Below, one piece after another: positions 46,771-59,208 of a stretch of 64,000 nt of DNA. Source of the stretch: Maratus speciosus (Eukaryota > Arthropoda > Arachnida > Araneae > Salticidae). Under the pieces are notes generated by a model. That model made no database searches, had not been told where the DNA came from, and saw only the letters and a list, made by a program, of their open reading frames with translations. The stretch spans positions 160,762,761 through 160,826,760 of the forward strand of contig OZ010799.1 in the NCBI GenBank assembly GCA_963932465.1. The letters are read 5' to 3'. A program made the translations under genes and the position numbers. The first letter of the stretch is position 1; every line of letters begins with the position of its first letter.

Positions 46771-48152
46771 CATCCTCAACTTAGTACGAAGTGACTTCCT
46801 ACATATAAAAATTATGTTATTGGAAGCTCTAAGATATTAAATATTTGATAACCGAACTACCACTTAAGATACTGATAACATACAGATATGTGGCATTGGT
46901 AAGGCAGATTATGTCTTCTAGTAAAACTAACCGATGTAAGCAAGGTACAATTTCTTTCAATAAGAAATTTAGGATACGCATGTTCAGTGTGTCCACCATC
47001 TCCAACTATGTATGTAAATGAATGTTAGTGCATGCGTATTTCTGTCAAATGTGGACAAAAGGAGAATATTTAACTTAGAACTGGTGATTGATTATCAAAA
47101 ATGTAACAATTCAATGCTTCTAATAATTTTTTTTAAGATGTAAGATGTAATTTTATACTTTATTGAGGTTTGAATTTGTTGATCTTGTAATTGACATTTG
47201 TTTGCTATATATCTTATATTCTAAATAAGGCCGACAACTTCAAAAATTCGCACTAGAAGGCGCTGCAACCATCCTCATAGGATAGCGCATAGTCATTTTT
47301 TAGTGGTAGACATCTGTTCCACAATTCTAGCGTTATCTGTTTATGAGATATTTAAACGTATCAGGACTTTGGTTTCCATTCACATTTATTGGGTGATAAT
47401 GACGCTATATTGTGTTTTAAAAGTTGATTTTTTTTTGCACATACAATAGAGACTATAAATTGAAAAAAAAATCTTGTCAATTAACCTGTGATTTTTAACA
47501 GACTTAAAAAAAGAAGGAGGTTATTAATTCGACACGAATATATGTATTTTTTGGTCCTGTTCACGTATAACTTTCGCAAATGATCACCGACTTCGATAAT
47601 TTCTTTTGGTTTGAAACTCCCCCATTAAAGTGGTCCATTTAATGTTCATATGCACTTTGCGAAATTTTTTTGTCTTTCTTTAGCTGTTCCATTCACGCAC
47701 AAATTTTAGCGGTTCAGGACAACACAATCGCACACAGAATCACAAAAGCTCACTCGTCCTGTAATATACTTATACAAGAGTAGGCATTCATCCTGCCACA
47801 TGCTACAAGACTTGTGATTAAGTTATCTGTAATTGAAGATGTCGAATGATTATAAGCAATACTTATATCTGAAATTACAAGACCATATTGCCACTTCTAA
47901 TTACAACTGACATTCACAGAGATATTAATTACCATATTAATTATAACAACTACCCATAAAATATTTCCATTTTTTAAGCGTTAAATTTTGGTCATATCAT
48001 TCATTCTTCCCAAGGTTTCGTTAATGAAGTTCTAAAGATATATGTAAAAATAATATCATTTTTCTGCAGGCAACCTCTGCATACTAAACAGGAACCAAAA
48101 GTTCCATGTCAAACAAAGATTATGAAACACTTTCCAACACTTCTAGAATACT
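46771..48152. other. No gene recognised
   Basis: AT-rich; only general repeat-like phrases are seen. From about 48000 it becomes the satellite family shared with 37740. Confidence 0.4.
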
Positions 48153-48156
48153 TTAA

Positions 48157-48375
48157 CCCGAGAGAACGCGCTCATACCCAGGGTATACTTTGGGGGTATA
48201 CCAGGCTTTTACTTTGCCACCAATAAATACAAATAATAATCGTCACCTTATTTAATCTGAAAGAATTTTGCGATAAAAGAAGTTGAGGATTACTTTTAAA
48301 AAGATAGTGGTGATAATTGTAAAAACCGTACGTCTATCATCTTGGTCTATCAGGCCCGACGCGCGTCCTCCCGGG
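48157..48375. mobile_element. TTAA-flanked MITE (piggyBac-like), CCCGAGAGAACGCGC ends
   Basis: TTAA lies at 48153-48156 and 48376-48379. The ends CCCGAGAGAACGCGC and, mirrored, CCCGGGAGGACGCGC match at 13 of 15. The 219 bp interior has no frame. The paralogous segment at 37770-37830 has a single TTAA and no insert, so both ends are defined independently. Confidence 0.9.
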
Positions 48376-48839
48376 TTAACAAAACTTCTCAGCTTGATAA
48401 GGTGAAAGGTGATTACTAAATAAACAAGTTGGAAAATCCATTTTAAGGAATTACCATGAGCAGTCGGAAATTCTTTTGTGAAACTCTGTATGATATCTAT
48501 GAATTTATTTATATTATACTAAATAGCATGCTAAAATTTAGGAAACGCATAGCGCAGTTGTTTCATTTATGTCAATAAACGGAATGTGCATTTTTAGTAA
48601 GTCGGGCGTATTAAAATTGTTTCGAAATTGTTAGTGTATGGACTAACTCTGACTGGGAAATCGCAAGTACTCCACAGGATTTTACTGAAAAAATCTCCTT
48701 GAGCATATATTTGGGGCATGCACATTTCACCATTTTGTGGAAATGCACATTTCACCATATGTATATAGAACACCCTAAAAGAAATTTCCAATCTTATTAT
48801 AATTTTAAGATTTGGTACTTTTCGGTTAGCCGGGCGCCA

Positions 48840-48962
48840 GTGTTATACATACATATATACATATACATACATATATGTATATGTACACATATATATATAT
48901 ATGCATATGGGGCTATATACATACATATATGTATATAATATACACATCTATATATATACATA
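48840..48962. repeat. (TATACA)n/(AT)n microsatellite
   Basis: About 120 bases of alternating 'acatatatgtat' type sequence. The plus frame that spans it (48699-48938) translates to a repetitive HIYIYI tail and is not a gene. Confidence 0.85.
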
Positions 48963-50099
48963 TGGGGTATTCTCACAATCTTTTGACTTTTGGGGGAAAA
49001 AAATCTGGCGAAATTAAACTTGCTAAAATAACATTTTAAACTTATTGACGAATGCCTTAATGATTCAAAATAAAGAAAAAATGGTCAGCAGCGAATTTTT
49101 TTTTATTTAACTGAGGTTTCAGTTAAACTTGCCAGTTTAATTTTCCTTACCATTTTACCACTATAACTTTCCGATTTCTTCTAAATTTTTACTTATAATG
49201 AATTTGCATAGTACCCATAGGACATTCAAATAATAAATAATAACATTGTAGTATTTTAGTAGAAAATTTTGGTATAACATTGTCTTAAAGGGGTATTAAA
49301 GGAGGGACGGAAGGAAAAAAAGGGGATGGTATGGGAAAAAAGGGACGCTGATGGAAAAAAAAAGGGTATGGTAAGGATGGGACGGTAAGGAAAATAACCA
49401 CTATTTTTAGGTAAATCATGTTAAGACAAAGTGATAGCAACAATGTTCATTGATTTTTAGAAACAGTTATTTACATTGCATTAAATAAAAAAAAAAATTA
49501 ATTTACCTCGAAAAGTGCAGGAATAAACCTTGTGGACGGTAAAACTAGCAATAAAGCAACGATGCAGATTTAAATTCTGCAGTAAATTTCCTGTCAAAGA
49601 ATTTTAGCCATTCTTTCTCTAGCATACTTCTGCATGAGAAAAAACTTGAAAAAAATTCTGTGGCTGCATCTGAAGTGATTTTTTTTTGTATAAGTTGAGC
49701 AAGAGGGATGGTAAAGATCTAAAAGCCAGGGACAGAGTTAAAAAAATAATACCAACTGTAAAAATGTGTGCAGGTTAATATTTTGCTACATATTTATGTA
49801 AAACAACTGTCCCAGTTTCGGAGAAAAAATACGTCGAATTACCTTTATTGAAACAATTTTATACAGATAGCTCCAAACTTAAAAATCAGCATCAGGGATC
49901 TCGGGGACGGTATAGGAGTTTTCCTGGTATTTGGACCACCCAACATCGCCCAGAAGTTATTTATCTCGTTAATATTATTATGCAATCATTCAATGGGATG
50001 TTCCCCAGTATATGAAATAAAAAAAAACACAAGAATATGAACTAAAATAAAGATTATTATTCAGTGACATTAAAGTCAAAAGATTATATGAATGCCCCA
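48963..50099. mobile_element. DNA transposon with TGGGGYATTC ends, superfamily unknown
   Basis: The left end TGGGGTATTCTCACAATCTT is mirrored at the right as TGGGGCATTCATATAATCTT, both followed by TTGACTTT. No clear target duplication is seen. The interior includes a G-rich tract at 49290-49400 made of 'ggaaaaaaggga.ggtatgg' pieces and no transposase frame. Confidence 0.6.
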
Positions 50100-50607
50100 T
50101 TTATGCTAACTAATTACTACGTAGGAATTTTAAAATAGGGAGCTTTGATAGTGAATATTTTATTTCTGCTTGTAGATTTTTAACAGCAGAATGTTAAATG
50201 TTAAATACGACCATGAAGTATATCGTTGAGCTGCAATAAATTTAAAAAAATACAAAAATTCCACATTTCCCAGGAGAACAAAAGTAAATTTGCATAATTT
50301 TTTCTACAGCTTAAGCGATAGCAGTTAGCTCTGCATGCACTTGCAAAAGCGTACATAAAAGCTTAAAATAATTAAGAATCAAAACGTAGAAGAGATAAGG
50401 ATGATTCAGTAAATGTATCCCACCCCAAATTTCCACTTCTTCAGTGGTGGCAAAGTGATATACCGCGTAATCTAGCGGTTTTTCGAATAACTCCACTGAA
50501 GACACTTTTCCTGTAGAAAGATGTATCTAAAATGCAATAACATGCAAAATGAATATTTTGGAGATTTGGTTGCTTGGAATGTCATTTTTGTTGCGGGTGA
50601 CGATATG
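50100..50607. other. No gene recognised
   Basis: AT-rich sequence between two elements. The 64-codon minus frame at 50311-50505 has no recognised domain. Confidence 0.4.
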
Positions 50608-51018
50608 CAGTGTCATCGAAAAATAATGCCTAGGTTTTAAATAACTGTCAAAAAATACTATGAAAGGTAATTTATTGGTTTTAGTCTTATAATGTGCGGC
50701 AAAAAATATTTTTTTCATACCTTAGTATGTTTCAATGTGAGCACCGTTCGGTGTGCACCAGGAGCAAATCTGTGCAATGTGAGCACCAGGAGCAGTTTGA
50801 CTCAATATCATACTGAGCACCTGCAGTCTGGTCCGTCGGCTGACCTTGACGACTGCGCAACTAATCCGCGCATAACACAGACACACAAACGAATTCTGGT
50901 GAACTAAAACCAAACTTGCGTTCAACAGTATCGTGTAGTGAAAGAATTACTCATTTAACATAAAAGGTTTCGATGTTATGATTTTTTTAAATATAGGCAT
51001 TATTTTTCGATGACCCTG
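50608..51018. mobile_element. mariner-type MITE
   Basis: The ends CAGTGTCATCGAAAAATAAT and, mirrored, CAGGGTCATCGAAAAATAAT are 25 bp inverted repeats. TA follows the right end (51019-51020); the left flank is TG. The interior has GC-richer sequence with two opposite small frames of no recognised family. Confidence 0.75.
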
Positions 51019-51095
51019 TATTAGCGTCAATGAGACTTGCCGATTTCCCATTCTGAATAAATTGAATTAAATTTATCTAAGGGAAATAACATTAA

Positions 51096-51680
51096 ACCCT
51101 CGCAATACTAAGATCAAAGTATTACTTAAATGCCTAAGATGGAGTCATTTTGACCCCATAGGTAATGATAATCTTTAGCCCGGAAAACTGATCAAAAGAT
51201 AAAATATCGACTTTATACTGGCAATCAAGATTTATTAGGAAGAGGAAAATTTAATTTCCGCAATATCACAAATATTTCGTTACAATCATTTCGATGAATA
51301 GCGAAATTTACATACAATCGAACACAAGAACAAGAAATTTCGAAATGAGGGATACAACTACACTCAAACGCTGTTCTCACAGCGCCATCTAGTGGACTAC
51401 ATTTGGGAGGATGTGAAAAAAATTCCTTTCTTTCTTTTGAAATGTGTAAATGATAGAAAGCTTTCATTTATTCCCTGAATGCCTAAGATGGGATTCGGAA
51501 TTTCTACAAATAAACAAAAAAAATTAACTATGCGAAACTTACTAAGTAGACAGAAGAGTTTATGAAAGAGACCTTTATAGGAGGATTCCTAGAAAATAAT
51601 TTTAGCATACATACTCTTAAAAAAAAAAAAAAAAAAAAGCAAAATGTCCAGATGGGGTCAGAATCTTAGTACTGCGAGAG
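51096..51680. mobile_element. TTAA-flanked element (piggyBac-like), CYCTCGCARTACTAAGAT ends
   Basis: TTAA lies at 51092-51095 and 51681-51684. The ends ACCCTCGCAATACTAAGATC and, mirrored, CTCTCGCAGTACTAAGATTC match over about 17 bp. The subterminal phrase 'gacccca' also mirrors. No transposase is present; the 80-codon minus frame at 51225-51467 is not recognised. Confidence 0.75.
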
Positions 51681-51684
51681 TTAA

Positions 51685-53880
51685 ATATATTTTTTATTAG
51701 GATAATATTTTTATTAATGTTCATTTGTTATTTTAAATATAAGAACACTTTTGAAAAATAATTATCTAAACCTGTCAATAGTAAATGAGTAAAATATTGA
51801 AATTACACAAATCTGCATTAAATATTTATAAAGTAAGAATCTCGAGAAAATAAACCATTTGCCTTTAATATACTCGTCCGTTATAACTTTTTTATTGTTA
51901 CTAGATTTTAATACACACTTTTTAAAATATATTATTTATAGTTCCTACACAAAGATATGTTAAAATAAAATTTTAATGCATTTCTTTTTTCTTTTTTTCT
52001 TTTTTTTTCTTTCTTTTTTTTATGATGATTTAAATAAAATTCGTAAAAATAGCTTATTAAATATTCTTTTCTATCTTCAGTTATTTCTGCACATTCTTAA
52101 CAGAAAATTAAGTATGTTTTAATTTAATATTCGTTTTTAAGTTTATAAGAATAGGTTTCTTAACGAGCCTGTCTTATTAAAAATCTTTCGTAACTCTTTG
52201 AAAATGAGGGAATTATTGAGATTTGTGCTTGAGAAATCGTAATTATTCAATAAACCTTTTAAAAGCAGACAGCTGCAAATAATTTTAAAATAAGATATCC
52301 ACCTTAAAGTCATTTAATGTGTTATTTAATATGTTTTATTAACGAGAAAGTATATACTAAGAAATACATTATTATAGTTAGAGTATTATACTTAGAAATA
52401 GATTATTATACTCAGGTTACTCTCTCATACTCTTAGAAATTTTATGATAAATTTAAAATGCAAAACAGTAAAAGTTTCTATATTTCTAACAGCACGATTT
52501 AAAGGGGAGATCACATTCAGCAACTCATAATTGCTTGATTTTAACAAAATATTAAAAAAAAAATTAAGCTGTAAATAGCTTTTGGAAAAAAAATCCAGAG
52601 TAAATTGTATAGATCTTTCTTCACGTATCCTTTAAAGATATTTATCGAAAATAATTAGAATTTACTTTAATTAAGACATACTAATTAAGGATTTTTAAAA
52701 ATGTGATTTCATGTACATATATTGCGCGCAGGAGCATAAAAATATTTGATATGTACATTTAATACTAGATATATATATTCTCAAAATATTGTACTTTAAC
52801 TTCAACCTAAAATCATAAGCAAGTTTCTAGATAAAAATATTTTTTCAGGTAGTTAAACCATGAAATACAAAATTTATGTTAAGACTTCAATAAAAATTTA
52901 AAAAAATAGATAAATATATTACTTACTTAAAAATAGGTAGAGATCATAATAATATATAAAATGCAATATAATACAAACTATTCTGGTTCTATGTTACTTA
53001 GATTTGGAAAGAAGATGCACGCAATGTGAAAAATATTGTTTTGAGAAAAATGACTTTAAAGTTCAAATTTACTTTTATTTGGATTAGGTGTCGCTCCACA
53101 TATTTTATCATAAAACCGTTCTAATTGGAATATCGTCATGTATTATTTTTTGAATTTTGGTAATAATACACAAAAAACATTTTTCACATTTAAAAAGATT
53201 TTAAGTTGACCCGCTCTCCCCCCCCCCCCCCCCGCTTCCTTCTTTAAAATGGAAAGCATAAACATGAAGCATGCCAAAAATGAGAAGCGCCAAATACTAG
53301 GTCTGCTATAACTGATTTAAATGTATTTTAAATAAAAAAAAAGTTTAAATATATTCCCATTAGATAAATCCTTTATATAGATGTAAAGTCAGTATTTTGA
53401 TTTTAAGTGCACCTTTGAAATATTCGTATAAAAAACAATGTATCGTGTGTGCGAAGCATACATAGCACATCAATGAATTCCTACTCAATTGATAACGACA
53501 TTAAAAAAATGCAGTAAATTCAATATTTAAAAAATATATACTGTATAAAACACGTAACATAAAATACACTCAAATAATTTCGGGAACCTCTCTGTTCTTT
53601 CCAAATTAACCTTAACGAAAGTTAAAAAAATTATTTATTAAATAACATCTTGTCTACAATTTTTCTAAAAAAGAAATAAAGTAAGTATTTATGAGCGTTT
53701 TCAAAAGAATGGAAAATGCGATTTTACTAAATCAGGCTTCTTCAAAATAATTCTAGTATGCTTTTGCATAGAACAAGTAGACAGACTAGCATACAGATTG
53801 AAGCATCCTAAGGATTCAAGTGATCCTACTAAAACAATTTCCTGATTTATAAATAGAAAATAATTTAAAACAAAATATTA
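51685..53880. repeat. AT-rich diverged tandem family
   Basis: The phrase 'aaatgcgattttactaaatcaggcttcttcaaaataatt' near 53715 recurs in altered form near 52160, 58290 and 63775, showing a second, heavily eroded tandem family that also covers 57.8-59.2 and 62.9-64.0 kb. A poly-C run lies at 53218-53233. No gene is seen. Confidence 0.55.
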
Positions 53881-53884
53881 ACTT

Positions 53885-54645
53885 TAAAGCAGGGTCACTA
53901 ATCTTTTTAATATCACGGATGAATTAGAATATTTTAATCATCTTCGTGGATGAATTCACATACCCCCTTTTCTCACCATACACACACACGCATTTATTTA
54001 CATTCACGTGTACTGGGTGCATATTGCATAAATACATACAATTTTATAATTTAGATTTCGGATGGATAAACAATCAACACACATTTATGGGGATTTTCAC
54101 GGGAGGGCATTTAACCCCAACCATCACACTAACCGAAAGCAAGGTCACTTTTTTTTTTAATATCACGGACGAAATAGAAATTGTTGATCCTCTTCGGGGC
54201 GCAATTCACTCCCCCCCCCTTTTCTCATCACACGCGCACACATTTATTTACGTTTACGTATACCAGGTGCTCATTGCATAAACATATTCATCTTATAATT
54301 TAGATTTCGGATGGATAAATAATGAACTCTCATTAATGGGGATTTTCACGGGAGGGCATTTAACACCAACCATCACATTAATCGAAAGCAATGTCACTAA
54401 TATTTTTAATATCACGGACGAATTAGAAATTGTTTATCCACTTCGGGGGCGATATTCATCTCATCCCACTTTTCTCATCACATGCACACACATTTATTTA
54501 CATTCTCGTGTACCAGGTACTCATTGCATAAACATATACAATCTTATAATTTAGATTTCGGGTGGCTATACAATGAACTCTCATTATTGTGGATTTTCAC
54601 GGGAGGCCATTTAACACCAATCATCACACTAACCGATTTCCTCAT
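53885..54645. repeat. Tandem array, ~250 bp unit, three copies
   Basis: The phrase 'gtcactaat.tttttaatatcacgga' starts at about 53893, 54144 and 54393, each followed by 'cgggagg.catttaac.ccaa.catcac'. The plus frames at 53946, 54336 and 54482 all repeat parts of this translation (for example MGIFTGGHLTPTITL) and reflect the repeat. Confidence 0.9.
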
Positions 54646-55202
54646 TAAACTATGTAAATCTTTGAGTGGCATAAAAATTATCCCTTGCGTCGAATTAATT
54701 GAATTCAGTTACAAAAAAATTTTTAAATAGTTCAAAACTTTATGCTAAGAGTAACAACATTTTTAAAGTCTGTTCTCAAATCCAAAAGGGCAACTTTATG
54801 ACATAACTTTTATTTTTTTTTTGTTCGGTAATGCATTAAACTAACAGTTGTTGTTGTTCAGAAAATATGTAATCGAACTGTTTTTTTTTTTTTTTTACGT
54901 TTTTCTTACAAACGCAATAGATCTTTCAGAAAATAATGTCAAAGTGGGCATTTTGAACCGAATTTCCGCGCCAAAGAAGTATTACAACGCAAAAAAGGGT
55001 GAAAATAGTTTTTGTCACGTGATCAAAATCGCTTATAACTCAATAAGTAATTTATTTATCAAAAAATAGAAAACACAGTTCGATTCCAAATCCCTTCCAT
55101 AGTCTGGCCTTCATATTTTATATCTTTCCGTTAAAAAATGAATTTGTAAATGTGTCAAAACGTTTTGCGCTTGTTGAGCAGAGCAGTTGAGAACAGCCTT
55201 AA
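54646..55202. other. No gene recognised
   Basis: AT-rich, with a homopolymer T run at 54882-54895. The 73-codon frame at 54848-55069 has no recognised domain. Confidence 0.4.
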
Positions 55203-55620
55203 TACAGGGGAAGATCGGGTAGCCCCGGCCGGCGGGTAGCCTCGGCCACTATCAGACTTGAACAATCACGCGTACACAGATAAACAACACACACTTAAAA
55301 AAAAGAAAAAAAAACGCATCGCTTAGACGTTTGCGAATCAGTAGAGATGCAATCGCCGAGTGGGAAAAGAGAGTAACGAATGTTTATTTACCTCTGCTAA
55401 GATTTTTGTGTACGCCGTTTACTTTTTGAATGGAGTTATTGTACAGTAAATGTAAGTACTTCCCCATCATTTATTATTTATCCTACACGGGGATTTAGGT
55501 TATAAGTCAGGTTATTTATTGCTGTTGCCTTTGTAGTTACTGTTCTGATAATTAAAAATATTAAACCGAGACAGGCGGGTTGTATCGGACATAATTCCGC
55601 CGTGTACACTCAGACAATAT

Positions 55621-55951
55621 TTGGGCAGTGAGAATGTCTTGTTAGTTGTTAATTTAATAGCTACTAAATCTAAAACCAATAAAAAGAAGGCTACAACCAA
55701 CAAAAACGATTCGGCAACGGCAATCACGAAAAAAAAAAAAAAAAAAAAAAAAAAAACGAAGAAAAACATTCAGAGTTTGACAAAGGACCAGGAAGCGGAA
55801 TGCATGATTTGTGGAGAAACTTTTGAAGAAAACTAGATGCAATGTCATAAATGTAAAGACTGGGCGCATGAAGCATGTGCGGACATCCATCCTTCGCAGC
55901 CTTAGTAATATTGCGAGGTGTGTAAGGCCAAAAAGCGGCTTAGTCGCAGGT
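55621..55951 (+). pseudogene. Transposase C-terminal PHD-like zinc-binding tail, decayed
   Basis: A Lys-rich linker (26-base A run at 55731-55756) is followed by QEAECMICGETFEEN, a stop, MQCHKCKDWAHEACADIHP, two stops and YCEVCKAKKRLSRR, all in one frame. The C-x2-C ... W.QC..C..W.HE.C ... Y.C..C spacing is the PHD/RING-like tail found at the end of many arthropod pogo-type (DDE_1) transposases; the first stop sits where Trp is usual (TGG to TAG). The DDE domain is absent. The protein is non-functional. Confidence 0.65.
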
Positions 55952-56072
55952 AGGTCCGGAGCTAGCCGCCAAAAGAATATTTGTCAAAAATTAAAGACTT
56001 ATTCTAAGACTTGATTTAAGCCAACAAGGAGTGGGTCAACCCTGGTAATCACAGATTTTGATTATTTTTTTT

Positions 56073-56548
56073 ATATGTTGTAGGGCAGAGTCCCCTTAGT
56101 CTCAGGTTCAACGGATTTTATACAACGGTCCTTAGTTCGCGAAAAACAGGGGGGTGGGGGTCTAATATTATAACACCACTGAAATACGTACTTTGTAGCA
56201 AAATTACTTCGTTGGTCATAACTCGGTCGGTACGGCATCTGTTTGCTATTCCTAGGACACGGGTTCGATATCGGAACGTACCGCATTTGATTTTCTCATT
56301 TTTCATTTTATAAATATACTTGTATTTATAATTTAATAATCTCATTCTCAATTAAAATTTGTCCTCGAAACAGCGAACAGACGCCGTACCAACCGAGCTA
56401 TGAGCAACTCAGTAACTTGGTTTCAAAATAAGTATTTAAGTTGTGTGATGATATTAGACCCGCCTCCCCGCTGTTTCTCGAGAACTAAGGAGCGTTGTAT
56501 ATAATCCGTTGAACCTGAGACTAAGTGGCCTCTACCCTGCAACATATA
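56073..56548. mobile_element. Foldback element with tRNA-like pol III boxes in each arm
   Basis: The left arm (56073 to about 56280) and the right arm (about 56365-56548) are imperfect reverse complements, starting ATATGTTGTAGGGCAGAG and, mirrored, ATATGTTGCAGGGTAGAG. Each arm holds an A-box-like TAACTCGGTCGG / TAGCTCGGTTGG. The left arm also has a B-box-like GGTTCGATATC (56262-56272), about 31 bp downstream, which is tRNA-like spacing. It sits inside the 55205 element. Confidence 0.65.
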
Positions 56549-56927
56549 TAAAGTTACCAAATCTGTGATACCCAAGGTTGGCCCTCTCGTTATAAGATAA
56601 AGAAACTATCTCATCGTAATTTAACAAAATATCAAAAGAGATTTGTTGTACTTAAAGTCTAGTTTCAAAATAAAAGTTTATTTCTGTTCATTTCCAAAAT
56701 TTCATGTGTTTAGTTTATGTGTCCGGAGCTACCCGACTTCCCCCTATTGGGTGATTGCAATGTCCGTGCCATATTTCATAGATAGCAGAAACTTGAAAAC
56801 TTGACTGTGTTGATGTTTCTTTCGCAACCATATTATTAACTGACAGTTATGTAGATAGTGTCGTGAGTGAACATAACGTTAAAAAAAGTTTTTTCAAATT
56901 AATTTCTGGGCAAGGTTAATATTTAAA

Positions 56928-57252
56928 ATGGGAAATGAAAAGTTAAATTTTCGTCATGTTATGTTATGTGAGTTTAAAAAAGGAGTGAGTGTTGGCCGTG
57001 CTACAAAAAGTATTTAAGACGTTTTCTTGGATCGTGCTCCCGCTCTTAGGGCAGTTAAAAATAGGTTTTGTTGATTTCGAAATCGTGATTTCAATATTAA
57101 CGTAAAATTCGCTCTGGCGAGCTTTTGACTTTCGTAATGACTTATTCCGTAATTTAGTGAATAATAATCCACGGATTACAACTGAAGAGAGTGCTGAGAG
57201 ACTAAATGTTGACAATTCGATTGCATTTCGCCATTTAAAACAATTTAGTTAT
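56928..57252 (+). pseudogene. mariner transposase N-terminal fragment
   Basis: It begins MGNEKLNFRHVMLCEFKKGV, then ATKSI, ending near NNNPRITTEESAERLNVDNS followed by IAFRHLKQF in another frame. The order matches mellifera-type mariner N-termini: H.MLYEFKKG..A.EA...I, a second HTH with NP..T..ELA..L..S...I.RHL. Stops and at least one frame change are present, and no catalytic domain survives. Confidence 0.8.
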
Positions 57253-57253
57253 A

Positions 57254-57723
57254 CAGTAAACTTCCGATTATCCGTCACTCACGGGACCGCCGGGGTGGCG
57301 AAATAGATGAATAATCGAAAGACAGTACAAGACCAGTATTAAAATCACATTTTTATTCTTTGGTTTATAAATAACAATATTTAAATATCTTTTTTTTATT
57401 CACTGCGTATTTCATGAATAAAAAGTACAATTAATAATAAAAAATCAATTTATGAGACAGATTTAGAATTTTACAGAGTAAGTATATAATACCAGTTTTC
57501 ATCCAAAATAACCCGTTATACATCTTTGTTTGCGTTTTGCTTGTTCTTTTACTGCAGCAAGATTATGATTTTTAATTAATAAAAGTAGTATTTGGATTGC
57601 ATCTGCTTCTTCTTGTAGAATAGCGCCGCCTCACTCGGGTTCATATTTCATGTGAGTGTTTGTTGTTCGTTTCTGAAATTAAAGGAAAGGAAAGGGGGCT
57701 GGCGGATAATCGGAAGTCTACTA
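57254..57723. mobile_element. pogo/Tigger-like MITE nested in mariner
   Basis: TA lies at 57252-57253 and 57724-57725. The ends CAGTAAACTTCCGATTATCC and, mirrored, TAGTAGACTTCCGATTATCC fit Tigger-type termini. The first base of one end is mutated. Confidence 0.85.
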
Positions 57724-57779
57724 TACTTCGAAACTGGATGTATCGGAAATCGGGCACGAACTTTTGAAATCACCCAATA

Positions 57780-59204
57780 CTATTTTTAGTAAATATGCAA
57801 ATTAATGACAATTGATTGTTCAGTCTTTCTCTTAAAGTGTATTTATCAGATTCATTTCATCCTAATTAGTATGGCATTTTCAAAATAAAAGTTTGATTAA
57901 TTAAAATTAAAAAATAATATAAAATAAGGAAAACTCGCATTACAAAAATGGAATTTAATATTTTCTACCTAAGTTTCTAAATACCGTGAAATTACAAAAA
58001 TGAAGCATAAAAGAAAATCATAATTAATTATACTTATTTGAATTGAGGAGAGCAAATATTACTCTATTTTCAGTTACACACCAAAATGTATAATTAGGGT
58101 ATTAATTACAACACGTAATATCAAACTATATTAAAGATAAATTATAAAATATTTCTTTCATTATGAACTTATTTTAATGAAGTCCATAAACATAATTTGG
58201 GAAATATAATCTCCTATACGCATGCTTTTTCCTAAATACTAAAATATAAATAAAAGAAGGCTTTTAGTCTAGTTTTCAAAGAAACAGAAAATGCGTTTTT
58301 AATAAGTCTGACTTCTTTAAAATAATTTGAAACTCGTAAAGAGGGAAAAAGTATTTACAAATTTTCAGAAATCATAAGATTTCAAGGATATCTTATTAAA
58401 ACAGCCTTCTATTGTATAATTAGAAAAGGATCTTAAATGTAATCTGTACTTTGAAGTAATTAAATATGTTTTAAATATGATTGTTTAACAAAATAAATAC
58501 TATAGTTAGAAATGGATTAATAATTTTAAAGAAAGACTAAAATATAGAAATGCTATAATAATTCTTATATTTCTGTTTCTGTATATTTCACAGTACATTT
58601 TAAAATGTAAAACACAACCATGTTGTTAACAAAAAATGCAGGTCAAATATCAGTTTTGAAAAACATTTATTTTAATGAATTTCAAATGATTTAAGTTTAA
58701 ATGTACTTTCCGTTAGAGGAAAAACTATAAATGTTCAGTCGGTAATGTGAACTTTTGAAAAATTTCAAATCAAATACTATGTTTTAAGAATAACATACAC
58801 TATGAATCTGGAAATCTCTAAACTAAACAGAGTACAGAGTTAAATTTTGAAGAAATTTTTTTCGTAGATTTCTTGTACAGATTTTTGAAACAGGGACAAT
58901 TACTTTTATGGCTACCACGACTTGCAAACAATGATCCTTATTATAGATTTATTTTACAAATATTGAAATTTACCCGAATATTATTCTTTGGAATTAGTGG
59001 TAATAAAAAAAGTGGCCACCTCGATCTGCGCAATATTCATTATAACTTATACGAAAATAGATAAATAAATAAATATAAAACTAATAAAAAAAATTTCGTT
59101 TTTTCCGTAGTTTCCATGAAGTCCATAAAACATTTTAGAAAACTATCTTATCGTATGTAGGTATAATATATCTACTTGTTATCCCATATCAATATCTTTC
59201 TTTC
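57780..59204. repeat. AT-rich diverged tandem family, no gene
   Basis: Phrases shared with 53700 and 63760 ('gaaaatgcg.ttttaataagtctgacttctt') appear near 58290. The 63-codon plus frame at 58873-59064 has no recognised domain. Confidence 0.45.
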
Positions 59205-59208
59205 TTAA

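Larger units (their letters stand above)
55205..56744 (+). mobile_element. TA-flanked DNA transposon with PHD-like tail relic and nested foldback
   Basis: TA lies at 55203-55204 and 56745-56746. The ends CAGGGGAAGATCGGGTAGCC and, mirrored, GGGGGAAGTCGGGTAGCTCC are similar in style to those of the 38237 element. Inside are a decayed zinc-binding protein tail (55621-55951) and a foldback (56073-56548). The mariner at 56747 begins directly after the right TA, so the two elements share it. Confidence 0.75.
56747..57777 (+). mobile_element. mariner element (mellifera-like), defective, split by a MITE
   Basis: TA lies at 56745-56746 and 57778-57779. The ends TTGGGTGATTGCAATGTCCG and, mirrored, TTGGGTGATTTCAAAAGTTC both reach GTGCC. 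The 5' part of a transposase gene is present and the rest is deleted. A Tigger-like MITE is nested at 57254-57723. Confidence 0.85.

Noticed and set aside
53946..54730. Plus frames containing GIFTGGHLTPTITL as a repeated protein
   Set aside because: The repeated peptide follows a ~250 bp DNA tandem repeat, and the frames shift between copies.
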